Shown in pieces: positions 22,873 through 30,893 of a stretch of DNA of 64,000 nucleotides. The translations under genes and the position numbers were made by a program. Position 1 is the stretch's first letter, and every line of letters begins with the position of its first letter. The DNA comes from Actinomycetospora sp. NBRC 106378 (lineage in GTDB: Bacteria; Actinomycetota; Actinomycetes; Mycobacteriales; Pseudonocardiaceae): NCBI RefSeq assembly GCF_030269685.1, contig NZ_BSTT01000023.1, positions 1 to 64,000 on the forward strand. The letters run 5' to 3'. The notes beneath the pieces were generated by a model. The model was not told the origin of the DNA, ran no database searches, and was given only the letters and a program-made list of their open reading frames with translations.

Positions 22873-24276
22873 GTGACCCTGGAGACGGTGATCCCGAGCC
22901 TGCGCAGCACGCTCTACCAGCACGTCGACCCGGCGGCCTGGCCGCTGACCACCACGCCCGCGCCGGGCGGTGACCTCGCGGTCGGGAGAGTGGGCCTCGC
23001 GTCCCTGGCCGCCCGCTTCGGCACCCCGGGCACCGTGCTGGACCTCGACGACGTGGCCGCCCGGCTGCGGGGCTACCGCACCGCCCTGCCCGACGCCGAC
23101 GTCGCCTACGCGGGGAAGGCGCTGCTCTGCGCCGGCCTCGTCCCGCTGCTGGTCGAGGCGGGCGTCCGGCTGGACGTGTGCAGCGGCGGCGAGCTCGCCC
23201 TCGCGCTGCGGGCGGGGATGCCCGCCGACCGGATCGTCGTGCACGGCAACGCCCCCACCGAGGCCGAGCTGGACGCGGCGGTGCGCGCCCGGGTGGGGCG
23301 CGTCGTCGTCGACTCCCTCGACGTCGCCGACCGGCTCGCCGCGGTGGCGTCGCGGCACCGGGTCGTGGTCGACGTGCTGCTGCGGATCGCGCCCGGCGTC
23401 GACGCGGGCGGACATCCCGCGATCCGGACCGGGGGCGACGACCAGAAGTTCGGCGTCCCGCTCGCGGGCGGCCGTGCGGCCGCGGTGGCCGGGGCGATCG
23501 CGGGGCGTCGCGCGTTGCGGCTGGTCGGGCTGCACTGCCACCTCGGGTCGCAGATCGCCGACACCGCGGTGTGGGAGCGGGCGGTCGACCCGCTGCTCGA
23601 CCTCGCCGCCGAGCTGCCCGCGGGACTCTCCGAGCTGAATCTCGGCGGCGGGCACGCGGTGACCGGCGGGACCCCGTTCGACCTGGCCGGCTTCGCCCGT
23701 CGTGTCACCGGCGCCGTCGCCCGGGGCTGCGCCGCCCGGGGCCTGCCGCCGCTGCGCCTCGGGGTGGAGCCGGGCCGGGCGATCGTCGCGCGGGCGGGGG
23801 TGACGCTGTACCGGGTCCAGGCCACCAAGTGCGCCGGCAGCGGCCGCTGGTTCGTCGCGGTCGACGGCGGGATGGGGGACAACCCGCGCGTGGCGCTCTA
23901 CGGCGCCGCCTACGACGCGCACCTCGTGGGCCGCACCACGTGCGCCGCCTGGAAGCCCGCCACCGTGGTGGGGCGCTATTGCGAGGCGGGCGACGTCCTG
24001 GCCCGCGACGTCGCCCTGCCCGAGGACGTGACCGTCGGCGACCTGGTCGCCGTGCCCGGGACCGGGGCCTACCACCACGCGATGGCGTCGTCGTACAACC
24101 TGGTCGGCCGCCCGCCGCTGGTCGGTGTCCGCGACGGGGTCGCCCGGGTGCTCGTGCGCCGGGAGACGGCGGCCGACCTGCTGGCCCGCGACTGCTGCCT
24201 GCCCCGGTCGGTTCCCGACGCCGGGTCCTGGGACGACGAGGCCTGGTGCGGCGGGGTGGTGCTGGGCCGGGACTGA
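22873..24276 (+). CDS. Diaminopimelate decarboxylase-like fold-type III PLP enzyme
   Basis: 467 residues, alanine-racemase-fold barrel plus beta domain, as in LysA. PLP lysine in VAYAGKALLC (near residue 80), DVCSGGELALALRAGMP, VHGNAPTEAE, GLHCHLGSQI, phosphate-binding LGGGHAVTGG, EPGRAIVARAG, active-site CEAGDVLA and GAYHHAMASSYN. It removes a carboxyl group from an amino acid; meso-diaminopimelate is the usual substrate. LysA proper is normally elsewhere in actinobacteria (near thrA/hom), so this copy may act on another amino acid. The usual CESGD is CEAGD here. GTG start; no close operon partner. Confidence 0.82.
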   Translation: MTLETVIPSLRSTLYQHVDPAAWPLTTTPAPGGDLAVGRVGLASLAARFGTPGTVLDLDDVAARLRGYRTALPDADVAYAGKALLCAGLVPLLVEAGVRLDVCSGGELALALRAGMPADRIVVHGNAPTEAELDAAVRARVGRVVVDSLDVADRLAAVASRHRVVVDVLLRIAPGVDAGGHPAIRTGGDDQKFGVPLAGGRAAAVAGAIAGRRALRLVGLHCHLGSQIADTAVWERAVDPLLDLAAELPAGLSELNLGGGHAVTGGTPFDLAGFARRVTGAVARGCAARGLPPLRLGVEPGRAIVARAGVTLYRVQATKCAGSGRWFVAVDGGMGDNPRVALYGAAYDAHLVGRTTCAAWKPATVVGRYCEAGDVLARDVALPEDVTVGDLVAVPGTGAYHHAMASSYNLVGRPPLVGVRDGVARVLVRRETAADLLARDCCLPRSVPDAGSWDDEAWCGGVVLGRD

Positions 24277-24314
24277 GCTCCCCGTTCCGAGCGATCGGCG
24301 CCGTCGTCGCCGGC

Positions 24315-24518
24315 TCACGACTCCTCGTCCGCGGGCGGACGGCCCGGCCGACGCATCGGTCGGGCGTCCCGGGGTGATCGGCCGGCGTCGTCGAGGGCCC
24401 GGCGGAGGAGGAACTCGATCTGGGCGTTGACGCTGCGCAGGTCGTCGCCGGCCCAGCGGGCGATCGCGTCGTGCACCGCCGGGTCGAGGCGGAGGAGCAG
24501 CTTCTTGCGCTCGGCCAT
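24315..24518 (-). CDS. Small ribbon-helix-helix (Arc/CopG-type) protein
   Basis: 67 residues. RKKLLLRLDPAVHDAIARWAGDDLRSVNAQIEFLLRRALDDAG is a typical ribbon-helix-helix DNA-binding unit: a beta strand, then two helices with the SVNAQIEFLL pattern. The tail is Arg/Pro rich. Its ATG comes directly after the TAG stop of the SPFH gene, so translation is coupled. It may autoregulate the pair through the palindrome at 25462. Confidence 0.75.
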   Translation of the reverse strand: MAERKKLLLRLDPAVHDAIARWAGDDLRSVNAQIEFLLRRALDDAGRSPRDARPMRRPGRPPADEES

Positions 24519-25424
24519 CTACTGGTACAGCGAGCCGGCGTTGACCACGGGCTGGACGGAGCGGTCCCCGGCGAGCACGACGAGCAGGTTCGACACCATC
24601 GTCGCCTTCCGCTCCTCGTCGAGGTCGACCGTGCCGCGTTCCTCCAGCCGGGCCAGCGCCGCCTCGACCATGCCGACCGCGCCCTCCACGAGTCGACTCC
24701 GCGCCGCCACGACGGCCCCGGCCTGCTGACGCATGAGCATGACCTGCGCGATCTCCGGGGCGTAGGAGAGCTGGGTGATCCGGGACTCGATGACGTGCAC
24801 GCCGGCCGAGTCCACCCGGGCCGCGATCTCGGCGGACAGCATCGCCGTGATCTCGTCGGCGTTCTCCCGAAGCGAGCGGCGGTCGGTGTCCACCGTGTCG
24901 TAGGGGTAGGAGCCCGCGATGTGGCGCACGGCCGACTCGGTCTGGATGTCGACGAACCGGACGAAGTCGTCGACCTCGAACACCGCCCGCGCCGTGTCCT
25001 CGACCCGCCACACCACGACGGCGGCCATCTCGATCGGGTTGCCGTCGAGGTCGTTGACCTTCGTGGTGTCGGACTCGTGGTTGCGGATGCGGGTGGACAG
25101 CGAGCGGCGGGTGGTGAACGGGTTGACCCACCGCAGACCCTCGGTGCGCACCGTGCCCCGGTAGCGCCCGAGCAGCTGCACCACCCGCGCCTCGCCGGGG
25201 GACACCGCCACCAGACCCCGCAGGAGCACGACCGCGACCAGCACGAGGAGTACCGCGAGCAGCGGACCGGGCCCTGCCCCGAGCCCGATCCCGACCGCCA
25301 CGGCGGCCACCACGAGCACCACCGCGAGCCCGAGCACCCCCCAGCCGGAGACGTCCCGTGCCGGGAACTCCCGCGTGCGGGCCTCCGGCATGTCGATCGG
25401 GACCGACGGCACCGTCGTGGACAT
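24519..25424 (-). CDS. SPFH/band-7 (stomatin-like) membrane protein
   Basis: 301 residues. Two N-terminal hydrophobic segments (about residues 27-50 and 53-72) anchor it, followed by an SPFH domain: VSPGEARVVQLLGRYRGTVRTEGLRWVNPF, NHESDTTKVNDLDGNPIEMAAVVVWRVEDTARAVFEVDDF, then a coiled-coil rich C-terminus. Such proteins form membrane microdomain scaffolds. ATG 25424 is chosen over an upstream ATG because AGGAGGTC precedes it. Co-transcribed with the ribbon-helix-helix gene. Confidence 0.88.
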   Translation of the reverse strand: MSTTVPSVPIDMPEARTREFPARDVSGWGVLGLAVVLVVAAVAVGIGLGAGPGPLLAVLLVLVAVVLLRGLVAVSPGEARVVQLLGRYRGTVRTEGLRWVNPFTTRRSLSTRIRNHESDTTKVNDLDGNPIEMAAVVVWRVEDTARAVFEVDDFVRFVDIQTESAVRHIAGSYPYDTVDTDRRSLRENADEITAMLSAEIAARVDSAGVHVIESRITQLSYAPEIAQVMLMRQQAGAVVAARSRLVEGAVGMVEAALARLEERGTVDLDEERKATMVSNLLVVLAGDRSVQPVVNAGSLYQ

Positions 25425-25461
25425 GGCGACCTCCTGGGTCAGCTGTCGTGAAGACATCAAA

Positions 25462-25471
25462 GTGATATCAC
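25462..25471. promoter_or_regulatory. GTGATATCAC palindrome in the SPFH/bioD divergent region
   Basis: A perfect 10-bp palindrome, AT-rich against the background, 38 bp upstream of the SPFH start and 26 bp upstream of the bioD -10 box. It could be an operator for the ribbon-helix-helix protein or for a biotin regulator. Confidence 0.35.
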
Positions 25472-25496
25472 ATTCGGCGGGGACGGCGCCATCGCC

Positions 25497-25502
25497 TACG
25501 CT
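25497..25502 (+). promoter_or_regulatory. bioD -10 element, probably leaderless transcript
   Basis: TACGCT (TANNNT) ends 8 nt before the bioD GTG at 25511; no ribosome site lies between. Confidence 0.42.
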
Positions 25503-25510
25503 CGCCGCCC

Positions 25511-26230
25511 GTGCGGACGATGATCGTGACCGGGACGGGGACCGGCGTCGGGAAGACCGTCGTCACGGCGGCGGTGGCCGCGCTGGCCGCGACGGCGGGG
25601 GAACGGGTCGTCGTCGTGAAGCCCGCTCAGACCGGGATCGCGCCGGGGGAGCCGGGCGACCTCGCGGACGTCGAGCGGCTCACGGCGGGCCGGGTCACCA
25701 CGCTCGAGCTCGCCCGCTACCCCGAGCCGCTCGCCCCCGCCACGGCCGCGCGCCGATCCGGCCTCCCGCCGCTGCGGATCGTCGACGTCGAGCGGGCGCT
25801 GGCCGGGGTCACCGCCGACCTCGTCCTCGTGGAGGGCGCCGGGGGACTGCTGGTCAGGCTCAACGACGACGGGGAGACCCTCGCCGACCTCGACCTGCCG
25901 GTCCTGCTCGTCGCGACGGCCGGGCTCGGGGTCCTCAACTCCGCCGCGCTGACCGCGGAGGCCCTCGCGACCCGCCGTCGGGAACTCCTCGGCACCGTGG
26001 TGGGGGCCTACCCGGCCGGGCCGGACCTCGCCGAGCGCACCAACCTCGACGACCTGCCCCGGGTCACCGGCGCGCCCCTGCTCGGCGTGCTGCCGGCCGA
26101 CCTCGGCGGGACCGATCCGGGGGCCTTCGAAACCGCGGCGCGGTGTGGTCTGCATCCCGTCCTGGGTGGGCGGTGGGACGCGACCGCCACGGTGAGGCAG
26201 ACTCCGGACCGTCCGACCCCCCGAGGATGA
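25511..26230 (+). CDS. bioD: Dethiobiotin synthetase
   Basis: 239-residue P-loop ATPase that closes the ureido ring of dethiobiotin from 7,8-diaminopelargonate, CO2 and ATP. Walker A in [16 protein letters not shown] (residues 6-21), KPAQTG (substrate loop), [10 protein letters not shown] and the nucleotide-specificity region toward the C-terminus. It ends 10 bp before bioB, whose ribosome site GAGGAG overlaps its stop region, so bioD-bioB-bsaP-DUF2567 is one transcript. Confidence 0.96.
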   Translation: MRTMIVTGTGTGVGKTVVTAAVAALAATAGERVVVVKPAQTGIAPGEPGDLADVERLTAGRVTTLELARYPEPLAPATAARRSGLPPLRIVDVERALAGVTADLVLVEGAGGLLVRLNDDGETLADLDLPVLLVATAGLGVLNSAALTAEALATRRRELLGTVVGAYPAGPDLAERTNLDDLPRVTGAPLLGVLPADLGGTDPGAFETAARCGLHPVLGGRWDATATVRQTPDRPTPRG

Positions 26231-26240
26231 GGAGCGACGC

Positions 26241-27281
26241 GTGACGACGGCGAGCACCGACACCGCCACCGGCACCACGGGAGAGGGCGGCGACATCCTC
26301 GCCGTCGCCCGGGAGCAGGTCCTCGAGCGCGGTGAGGGGCTGTCCGAGGCGCAGGTCCTCGAGGTGCTGCGGCTGCCGGCGGAGCGGCTGACCGAGGCGC
26401 TGGCGCTCGCCCACGAGGTCCGGATGCGCTGGTGCGGCCCGGACGTCGAGGTCGAGGGCATCGTCAGCCTCAAGACCGGCGGCTGCCCCGAGGACTGCCA
26501 CTTCTGCTCCCAGTCGGGGCTGTTCGACTCCCCGGTGCGCGCGGCGTGGCTGGACAAGGACCGGCTCGTCGAGGCGGCCAAGCAGACCGCCAAGACCGGG
26601 GCCACCGAGTTCTGCATCGTCGCCGCGGTGCGCGGGCCGGACGAGAAGCTCATGGAGCAGATCCGGGTCGGGGTCGCGGCGATCCGCGCCGAGGTCGACA
26701 TCAACGTCGCCTGCTCGCTGGGCATGCTCACCCAGGACCAGGTCGACCGGCTCGCCGCCATGGGCGTGCACCGCTACAACCACAACCTCGAGACCGCCCG
26801 CAGCCACTTCCCGGAGGTCGTCACGACCCACACGTGGGAGGAGCGCTGGGAGACGCTGCAGATGGTCCGCGCGGCGGGCATGGAGGTCTGCTGCGGCGGC
26901 ATCGTCGGGATGGGGGAGTCGCTCGAGCAGCGCGCGGAGTTCGCGGTGCAGCTCGCCTCGCTCGACCCCGACGAGGTCCCGATGAACTTCCTCATCCCCA
27001 ACCCCGGCACCCCGTTCGCGCACCTCGACGTGCCGCAGGGCCCGGACGCGCTGATGACGATCGCGGCGTTCCGCCTGGCGATGCCGAAGACGGTGCTGCG
27101 CTTCGCGGGCGGCCGGGAGCTCACGCTCGGCGACCTCGGCGCGGAGCAGGGGATGCTCGGCGGGATCAACGCAATCATCGTCGGGAACTACCTCACCAAC
27201 CTGGGCCGGCCGGCGGAGCAGGACCTCGAGATGCTCGAGACCCTGAAGATGCCGATCAAGGCGCTGAACGACACCCTGTAA
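26241..27281 (+). CDS. bioB: Biotin synthase
   Basis: 346-residue radical SAM enzyme that inserts sulfur into dethiobiotin. The radical SAM cluster motif is C-x3-C-x2-C in [15 protein letters not shown], followed by [28 protein letters not shown] and GGIVGMGES; the conserved [11 protein letters not shown] and FAGGRE blocks are also present. GTG start with GAGGAG upstream. The next gene, the auxiliary protein BsaP, begins 6 bp after the stop. Confidence 0.98.
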   Translation: MTTASTDTATGTTGEGGDILAVAREQVLERGEGLSEAQVLEVLRLPAERLTEALALAHEVRMRWCGPDVEVEGIVSLKTGGCPEDCHFCSQSGLFDSPVRAAWLDKDRLVEAAKQTAKTGATEFCIVAAVRGPDEKLMEQIRVGVAAIRAEVDINVACSLGMLTQDQVDRLAAMGVHRYNHNLETARSHFPEVVTTHTWEERWETLQMVRAAGMEVCCGGIVGMGESLEQRAEFAVQLASLDPDEVPMNFLIPNPGTPFAHLDVPQGPDALMTIAAFRLAMPKTVLRFAGGRELTLGDLGAEQGMLGGINAIIVGNYLTNLGRPAEQDLEMLETLKMPIKALNDTL

Positions 27282-27287
27282 CCCGAC

Positions 27288-27485
27288 ATGTTCTGCTCCT
27301 TCTGCGGCGGCGAGACCGCGACCGGCGACCACGAGCGGTGCCGGGCGCGGCTGTCGCTGATCGACCCGCCCCGGTACTGCGCCGAGTGCGCCCGGCGGAT
27401 GGTCGTTCAGGTCGACCCGATGGGCTGGACCGCGCGCTGCAGTCGCCACGGCGAGCGGACGAGCGCGGAGGCCGCGCAGCGGTGA
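27288..27485 (+). CDS. bsaP: Biotin synthase auxiliary protein BsaP-like
   Basis: 65 residues with paired cysteines: [18 protein letters not shown] at the N-terminus, then YCAECARRM and RCSRHG. Position directly after bioB and before the DUF2567 membrane protein matches Rv1589-Rv1590-Rv1591 of M. tuberculosis, where the Rv1590-type protein (BsaP) is reported as an Fe-S protein needed for BioB activity. Length and Cys pattern fit; I infer orthology mainly from context. Stop overlaps the next GTG by 4 bp. Confidence 0.8.
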   Translation: MFCSFCGGETATGDHERCRARLSLIDPPRYCAECARRMVVQVDPMGWTARCSRHGERTSAEAAQR

Positions 27486-28120
27486 CGCTCCCAGCGGAGG
27501 AGTTCGTCGCCGAGGAGCCGCGCGGCGTGCTGGCACGCAGCGAGCTCGTGGGCGACCTGCGCCCGACGGCCCTGACGATGGTCGTGGTCGCGCTGTCCGG
27601 GGTGCTGCTCGGTCTGCTGTGGGCGCTGGTCGCGCCCGGACAGGCCACGGTGACGACGGCGTCGGGCGCGAGCTCGGCGCTCGCCTCCGAGTCCGACCAC
27701 GTCTTCGACGCGACCGCGATCTTCTTCCTGCTGGCCACCGCCTACGGGGTGGTCGTGGGGGTGCTGGCCTGGCGGCGGGCGGACCGCCGCGGGCCGGTGA
27801 TGCTGCTCGGGTCGGCGGTGGCGACGACGGCGGGCGCCTGGATCGCCGCCACGGTCGGGACGGCGCTCGCCGGGCCGCTGACCGACCGGAGCCCGATCGG
27901 GGTCCTCCTCGACCGTGCCGAGGCGACCGGCAGCGCCATCGCCGGCGCGCCGATCCCCGCGACCCTGGTGACCGTGCCCGCGACGATCGGCTCGTTCTGG
28001 ACGGTGCTCGGAGCGGGCCTCGGGGCGGTGCTCGCCTACCTCCTGTGCGCGATCGCGCTCGGCGAGGACGACATGGGGCGTACGCCAGGTGATCAGCCGA
28101 GGTCGCCGTGGGGACCGTGA
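27482..28120 (+). CDS. DUF2567-like membrane protein
   Basis: 212 residues, four hydrophobic segments: [66 protein letters not shown] and [22 protein letters not shown]. The layout and the place after bioB-bsaP match Rv1591 (DUF2567). GTG start overlapping the bsaP stop (GTGA). Function unknown; co-translation with bsaP suggests a link to biotin or Fe-S handling, though this may be only historical. Confidence 0.8.
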   Translation: MTLPAEEFVAEEPRGVLARSELVGDLRPTALTMVVVALSGVLLGLLWALVAPGQATVTTASGASSALASESDHVFDATAIFFLLATAYGVVVGVLAWRRADRRGPVMLLGSAVATTAGAWIAATVGTALAGPLTDRSPIGVLLDRAEATGSAIAGAPIPATLVTVPATIGSFWTVLGAGLGAVLAYLLCAIALGEDDMGRTPGDQPRSPWGP

Positions 28121-28139
28121 GTGCTCACCTGCGGGGCAC

Positions 28140-28919
28140 CTAGTTGTCGCTCGACGGCACCATGAACTTCGCGGTCGGCGCCCACACGGCGCCGAGGCGT
28201 CCGAGCAGCGTGGCCTCCCGGCTCATCGCGTGCGAGACGAGCTCCAGCCGCGCCTTCGGGCAGGTCTGCTCGAGTAGCTCCTGGCGGTCGGTCAGCGGGA
28301 GCAGGCAGTCCGCGGCGAGGACGTGCGGCAGTACGGTGACGTCGACCTCGGTGGCACCGGTCGAGATCGGGGGCGCCTGGACGTCGTCCAGGTCGTCGTC
28401 GAGGTCGTCCTCGGCGTCGGTGGGATCGGTGGCGTCGTCGACCCCGTCGACGTCCCGTTCCGCCTGACGCCGATAGGTCCAGGCCGCGGTGCAGTAGCGG
28501 CGGTGGGCGGCGCGGGCGGCGCGTTCCAGGGGCTCGAGGGCCACCGGGTCGTCGCCCTCGAGATCGGGCAGCCACTCGACCTCGGCGGTCAGGTAGGGCG
28601 CCGAGGTGGCGTCGACGGAGAGCAGCCGGAACCGCCGGTCGCCGATCGTGAGGATGTCGAACCGGCCGTCGGGAAGCCGGCGGACCTCGCGGAGCGCGGC
28701 GGTGCAGCCGACCTCGTGGAGCCCCTCGACGCCGTCGTCGGGACCCCATCCCTCACGCACCGCGACGACCCCGAACTGCTTGCCCGGGAACGCTCCGGTG
28801 ACCAGGTCGATCGTCAGCTGGCGGTACCGGGGCTCGAAGATGTGCAGCGGGAGCGGCGCCCCGGGCAGCAGCACCGTGCCCAGCGGGAAGAGGGGCAGCG
28901 TCTGGGGCACGGCGCTCAC
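28140..28919 (-). CDS. LON N-terminal substrate-binding domain protein
   Basis: 259 residues of stand-alone Lon N-domain (no ATPase or protease). LPLFPLGTVLLPGAPLPLHIFEPRYRQL is the canonical opening, followed by GVVAVREGWGPDDGV, VGCTAALREVRRLPDGRFDILTIGDRRFRLL. An acidic low-complexity insert (DDATDPTDAEDDLDDDLDD, about residues 158-177) interrupts the helical part. Possibly a protein-quality-control adaptor or YcbW/PUA-like RNA-binding protein. GTG start at 28919. Confidence 0.85.
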   Translation of the reverse strand: MSAVPQTLPLFPLGTVLLPGAPLPLHIFEPRYRQLTIDLVTGAFPGKQFGVVAVREGWGPDDGVEGLHEVGCTAALREVRRLPDGRFDILTIGDRRFRLLSVDATSAPYLTAEVEWLPDLEGDDPVALEPLERAARAAHRRYCTAAWTYRRQAERDVDGVDDATDPTDAEDDLDDDLDDVQAPPISTGATEVDVTVLPHVLAADCLLPLTDRQELLEQTCPKARLELVSHAMSREATLLGRLGAVWAPTAKFMVPSSDN

Positions 28920-28990
28920 GCTACGGCCCGGAGGCGCCCGTCGCCGGGTGAGCGTGCGCCGGAGGTACGGGCGGCGCGCGTGGGGTACCG

Positions 28991-29683
28991 CTAGCAGTCC
29001 GGCGGGCGCAGCGTCGCGAACGGGTCGGTGACCCGCAGCCGGCGTTCGGAGAACCGGAAGAGCGCCGCCGGGCGGCCGCCGGACGGACCGGGGGCCGCCG
29101 TGGTGCCCGTCGGCACGAGCACGCCACGGCGCGTGAGCACCCGTTGCAGGTTCGTCGCCGACACCCGGTGGCCCAGCGCCGCCGCGTAGAGCCGACGCAG
29201 CTCGGAGATCGAGAAGACCTCGGGTGCCAGCGCGAAGCCGATGTTGGTGTAGGAGAGCTTCGCCCGGAGCCGCTCGAGCCCGTCCGCGGTGATCTCGCCG
29301 TGGTCGAACGCGGTCTCCGGGAGGGCGTCGACCGGGTGCCAGGCGGTGTCGTCGGGGACGGCCGGGTCGGCGTCGCTCGGCACCAGCCCGAGGAACGCGG
29401 TCGCGACGCGGCGGGGCGCGGGGCCGCGGTGCGGGTCGGAGAACACCGAGAGCTGCTCGACGTGCGCGACCTCGCCCAGGTCGACCTTCTCCGCGAGGTG
29501 GCGGCGCACCGACGCCTCGACGTCCTCGGTCGCCCCGAGCCGGCCGCCGGGCAGGGCCCAGCGCCCGGAGTGCGGCTCGCGGGCCCGCTGCCAGAGCAGC
29601 ACCTCGGGCGAGCTGGGTGCCATCCGCAGCACGACGGCCAGCACGTCGTGGGCGATCAGGCCCTCGGCCTCCACACGCGCCAC
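28991..29683 (-). CDS. nrtR: NrtR-type Nudix transcriptional regulator of NAD synthesis
   Basis: About 230 residues: N-terminal Nudix fold plus C-terminal winged helix. The Nudix box [27 protein letters not shown] is degenerate (RH where catalytic enzymes have RE), as in NrtR, where the domain binds ADP-ribose instead of cleaving it. [11 protein letters not shown] precedes it. The C-terminus [39 protein letters not shown] is the NrtR helix-turn-helix region. It diverges from nadA with the palindrome at 29773 between them, so it probably represses nadABC when NAD metabolites are high. The start is GTG 29683 or GTG 29674; a TACCGT box overlaps the first. Confidence 0.85.
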   Translation of the reverse strand: MARVEAEGLIAHDVLAVVLRMAPSSPEVLLWQRAREPHSGRWALPGGRLGATEDVEASVRRHLAEKVDLGEVAHVEQLSVFSDPHRGPAPRRVATAFLGLVPSDADPAVPDDTAWHPVDALPETAFDHGEITADGLERLRAKLSYTNIGFALAPEVFSISELRRLYAAALGHRVSATNLQRVLTRRGVLVPTGTTAAPGPSGGRPAALFRFSERRLRVTDPFATLRPPDC

Positions 29684-29759
29684 GGTAGCGGTCCGTGACC
29701 AGGTGTGTGCTCCGTCATCCCCACCGGTCGAAGAGGTGGCGCGCCTCGGGCACGCCGCG

Positions 29760-29765
29760 TACCGT
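29760..29765 (+). promoter_or_regulatory. nadA -10 element
   Basis: TACCGT fits TANNNT; the expected transcription start (about 29772) falls at the edge of the GTTTTCG palindrome, an arrangement suited to repression. Confidence 0.4.
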
Positions 29766-29772
29766 CGCCCAT

Positions 29773-29795
29773 GTTTTCGACCAACAGGCGAAAAC
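29773..29795. promoter_or_regulatory. Probable NrtR operator
   Basis: GTTTTCG (29773-29779) and CGAAAAC (29789-29795) are perfect inverted arms with a 9-bp spacer, AT-rich in a 70%-plus GC context, between nrtR and nadA. Size (23 bp) and placement fit a dimeric winged-helix repressor site. Confidence 0.6.
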
Positions 29796-29855
29796 CTCGG
29801 ACAGAACCGGCTGATCTTCCCGACGAGGGGTGGGTCGGGTCGGGGGAGGACCGTC

Positions 29856-30893
29856 ATGACCGTCATCGATGACGCCGTGCACCAGCCGCCGACCGATCTC
29901 GTCGAACCGCGCTCCCTCTCCGAGTCGCACGAGATCGAGGCCTGGGCCACGCAGGTGCGCGAGCTCGCTCGTGCCCGGGACGCGGTGGTGCTCGCGCACA
30001 ACTACCAGCGCCCGGAGATCCAGGACGTCGCCGACCACACCGGCGACTCGCTGGCCCTCTCCCGCCTCGCGGCCGCCTCCGACGCCTCGACGATCGTCTT
30101 CTGCGGCGTCCACTTCATGGCCGAGACCGCGAAGATCCTCGCGCCGGAGAAGACGGTGCTGATCCCGGACGCGCGGGCCGGCTGCTCGCTCGCCGACTCG
30201 ATCAGCGCCGGCGAGCTGCGTGCCTGGAAGGCCGAGCACCCCGGCGCGGTGGTGGTCTCCTACGTCAACACGACGGCGGCGGTGAAGGCCGAGACCGACG
30301 TCTGCTGCACCTCGTCGAACGCCGTCGAGGTCGTCGCGTCGATCGACCCGGACCGCGAGGTCCTGTTCCTGCCCGACCAGTTCCTCGGCGCGCACGTCCG
30401 CCGCGAGACCGGACGGACGAACCTGCACGTGTGGGCCGGCGAGTGCCACGTGCACGCGGGGATCAACGGCGCCGAGCTCACCGCGCAGGCCCAGGCCGAC
30501 CCGGACGCCGACCTGTTCGTCCACCCCGAGTGCGGCTGCGCCACCTCGGCGCTCTACCTCGCGGGCGAGGGCGCGGTCCCGGCGGAGCAGGTCCACATCC
30601 TGTCGACCGGCGGGATGCTCGACGCCGCCAAGAACACGACGAAGTCGTCGGTGCTCGTCGCGACCGAGGTCGGGATGCTCCACCAGCTGCGCCGCGCCAA
30701 CCCGGCCGTCGACTTCCGGCCCGTGAACGCCCGCGCGGCCTGCGGCTACATGAAGACGATCACCCCGGGGGCCCTGCTGCGGTCGCTGCAGGAGGGCCGC
30801 GACGAGGTGCACGTGGATCCGGCGACGGCCGCGAGGGCCCGCGCGTCGGTGCAGCGGATGATCGAGATCGGGCAGCCCGGGGGTGCGGAGTGA
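29856..30893 (+). CDS. nadA: Quinolinate synthase
   Basis: 345 residues. NadA condenses iminoaspartate with dihydroxyacetone phosphate to quinolinate on a 4Fe-4S cluster. The three cluster cysteines are placed in [20 protein letters not shown] and ACGYMKTIT; other family blocks are [48 protein letters not shown] and [12 protein letters not shown] 29856 with GGGGGAGGA upstream. Overlaps nadB by 4 bp. Confidence 0.97.
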   Translation: MTVIDDAVHQPPTDLVEPRSLSESHEIEAWATQVRELARARDAVVLAHNYQRPEIQDVADHTGDSLALSRLAAASDASTIVFCGVHFMAETAKILAPEKTVLIPDARAGCSLADSISAGELRAWKAEHPGAVVVSYVNTTAAVKAETDVCCTSSNAVEVVASIDPDREVLFLPDQFLGAHVRRETGRTNLHVWAGECHVHAGINGAELTAQAQADPDADLFVHPECGCATSALYLAGEGAVPAEQVHILSTGGMLDAAKNTTKSSVLVATEVGMLHQLRRANPAVDFRPVNARAACGYMKTITPGALLRSLQEGRDEVHVDPATAARARASVQRMIEIGQPGGAE

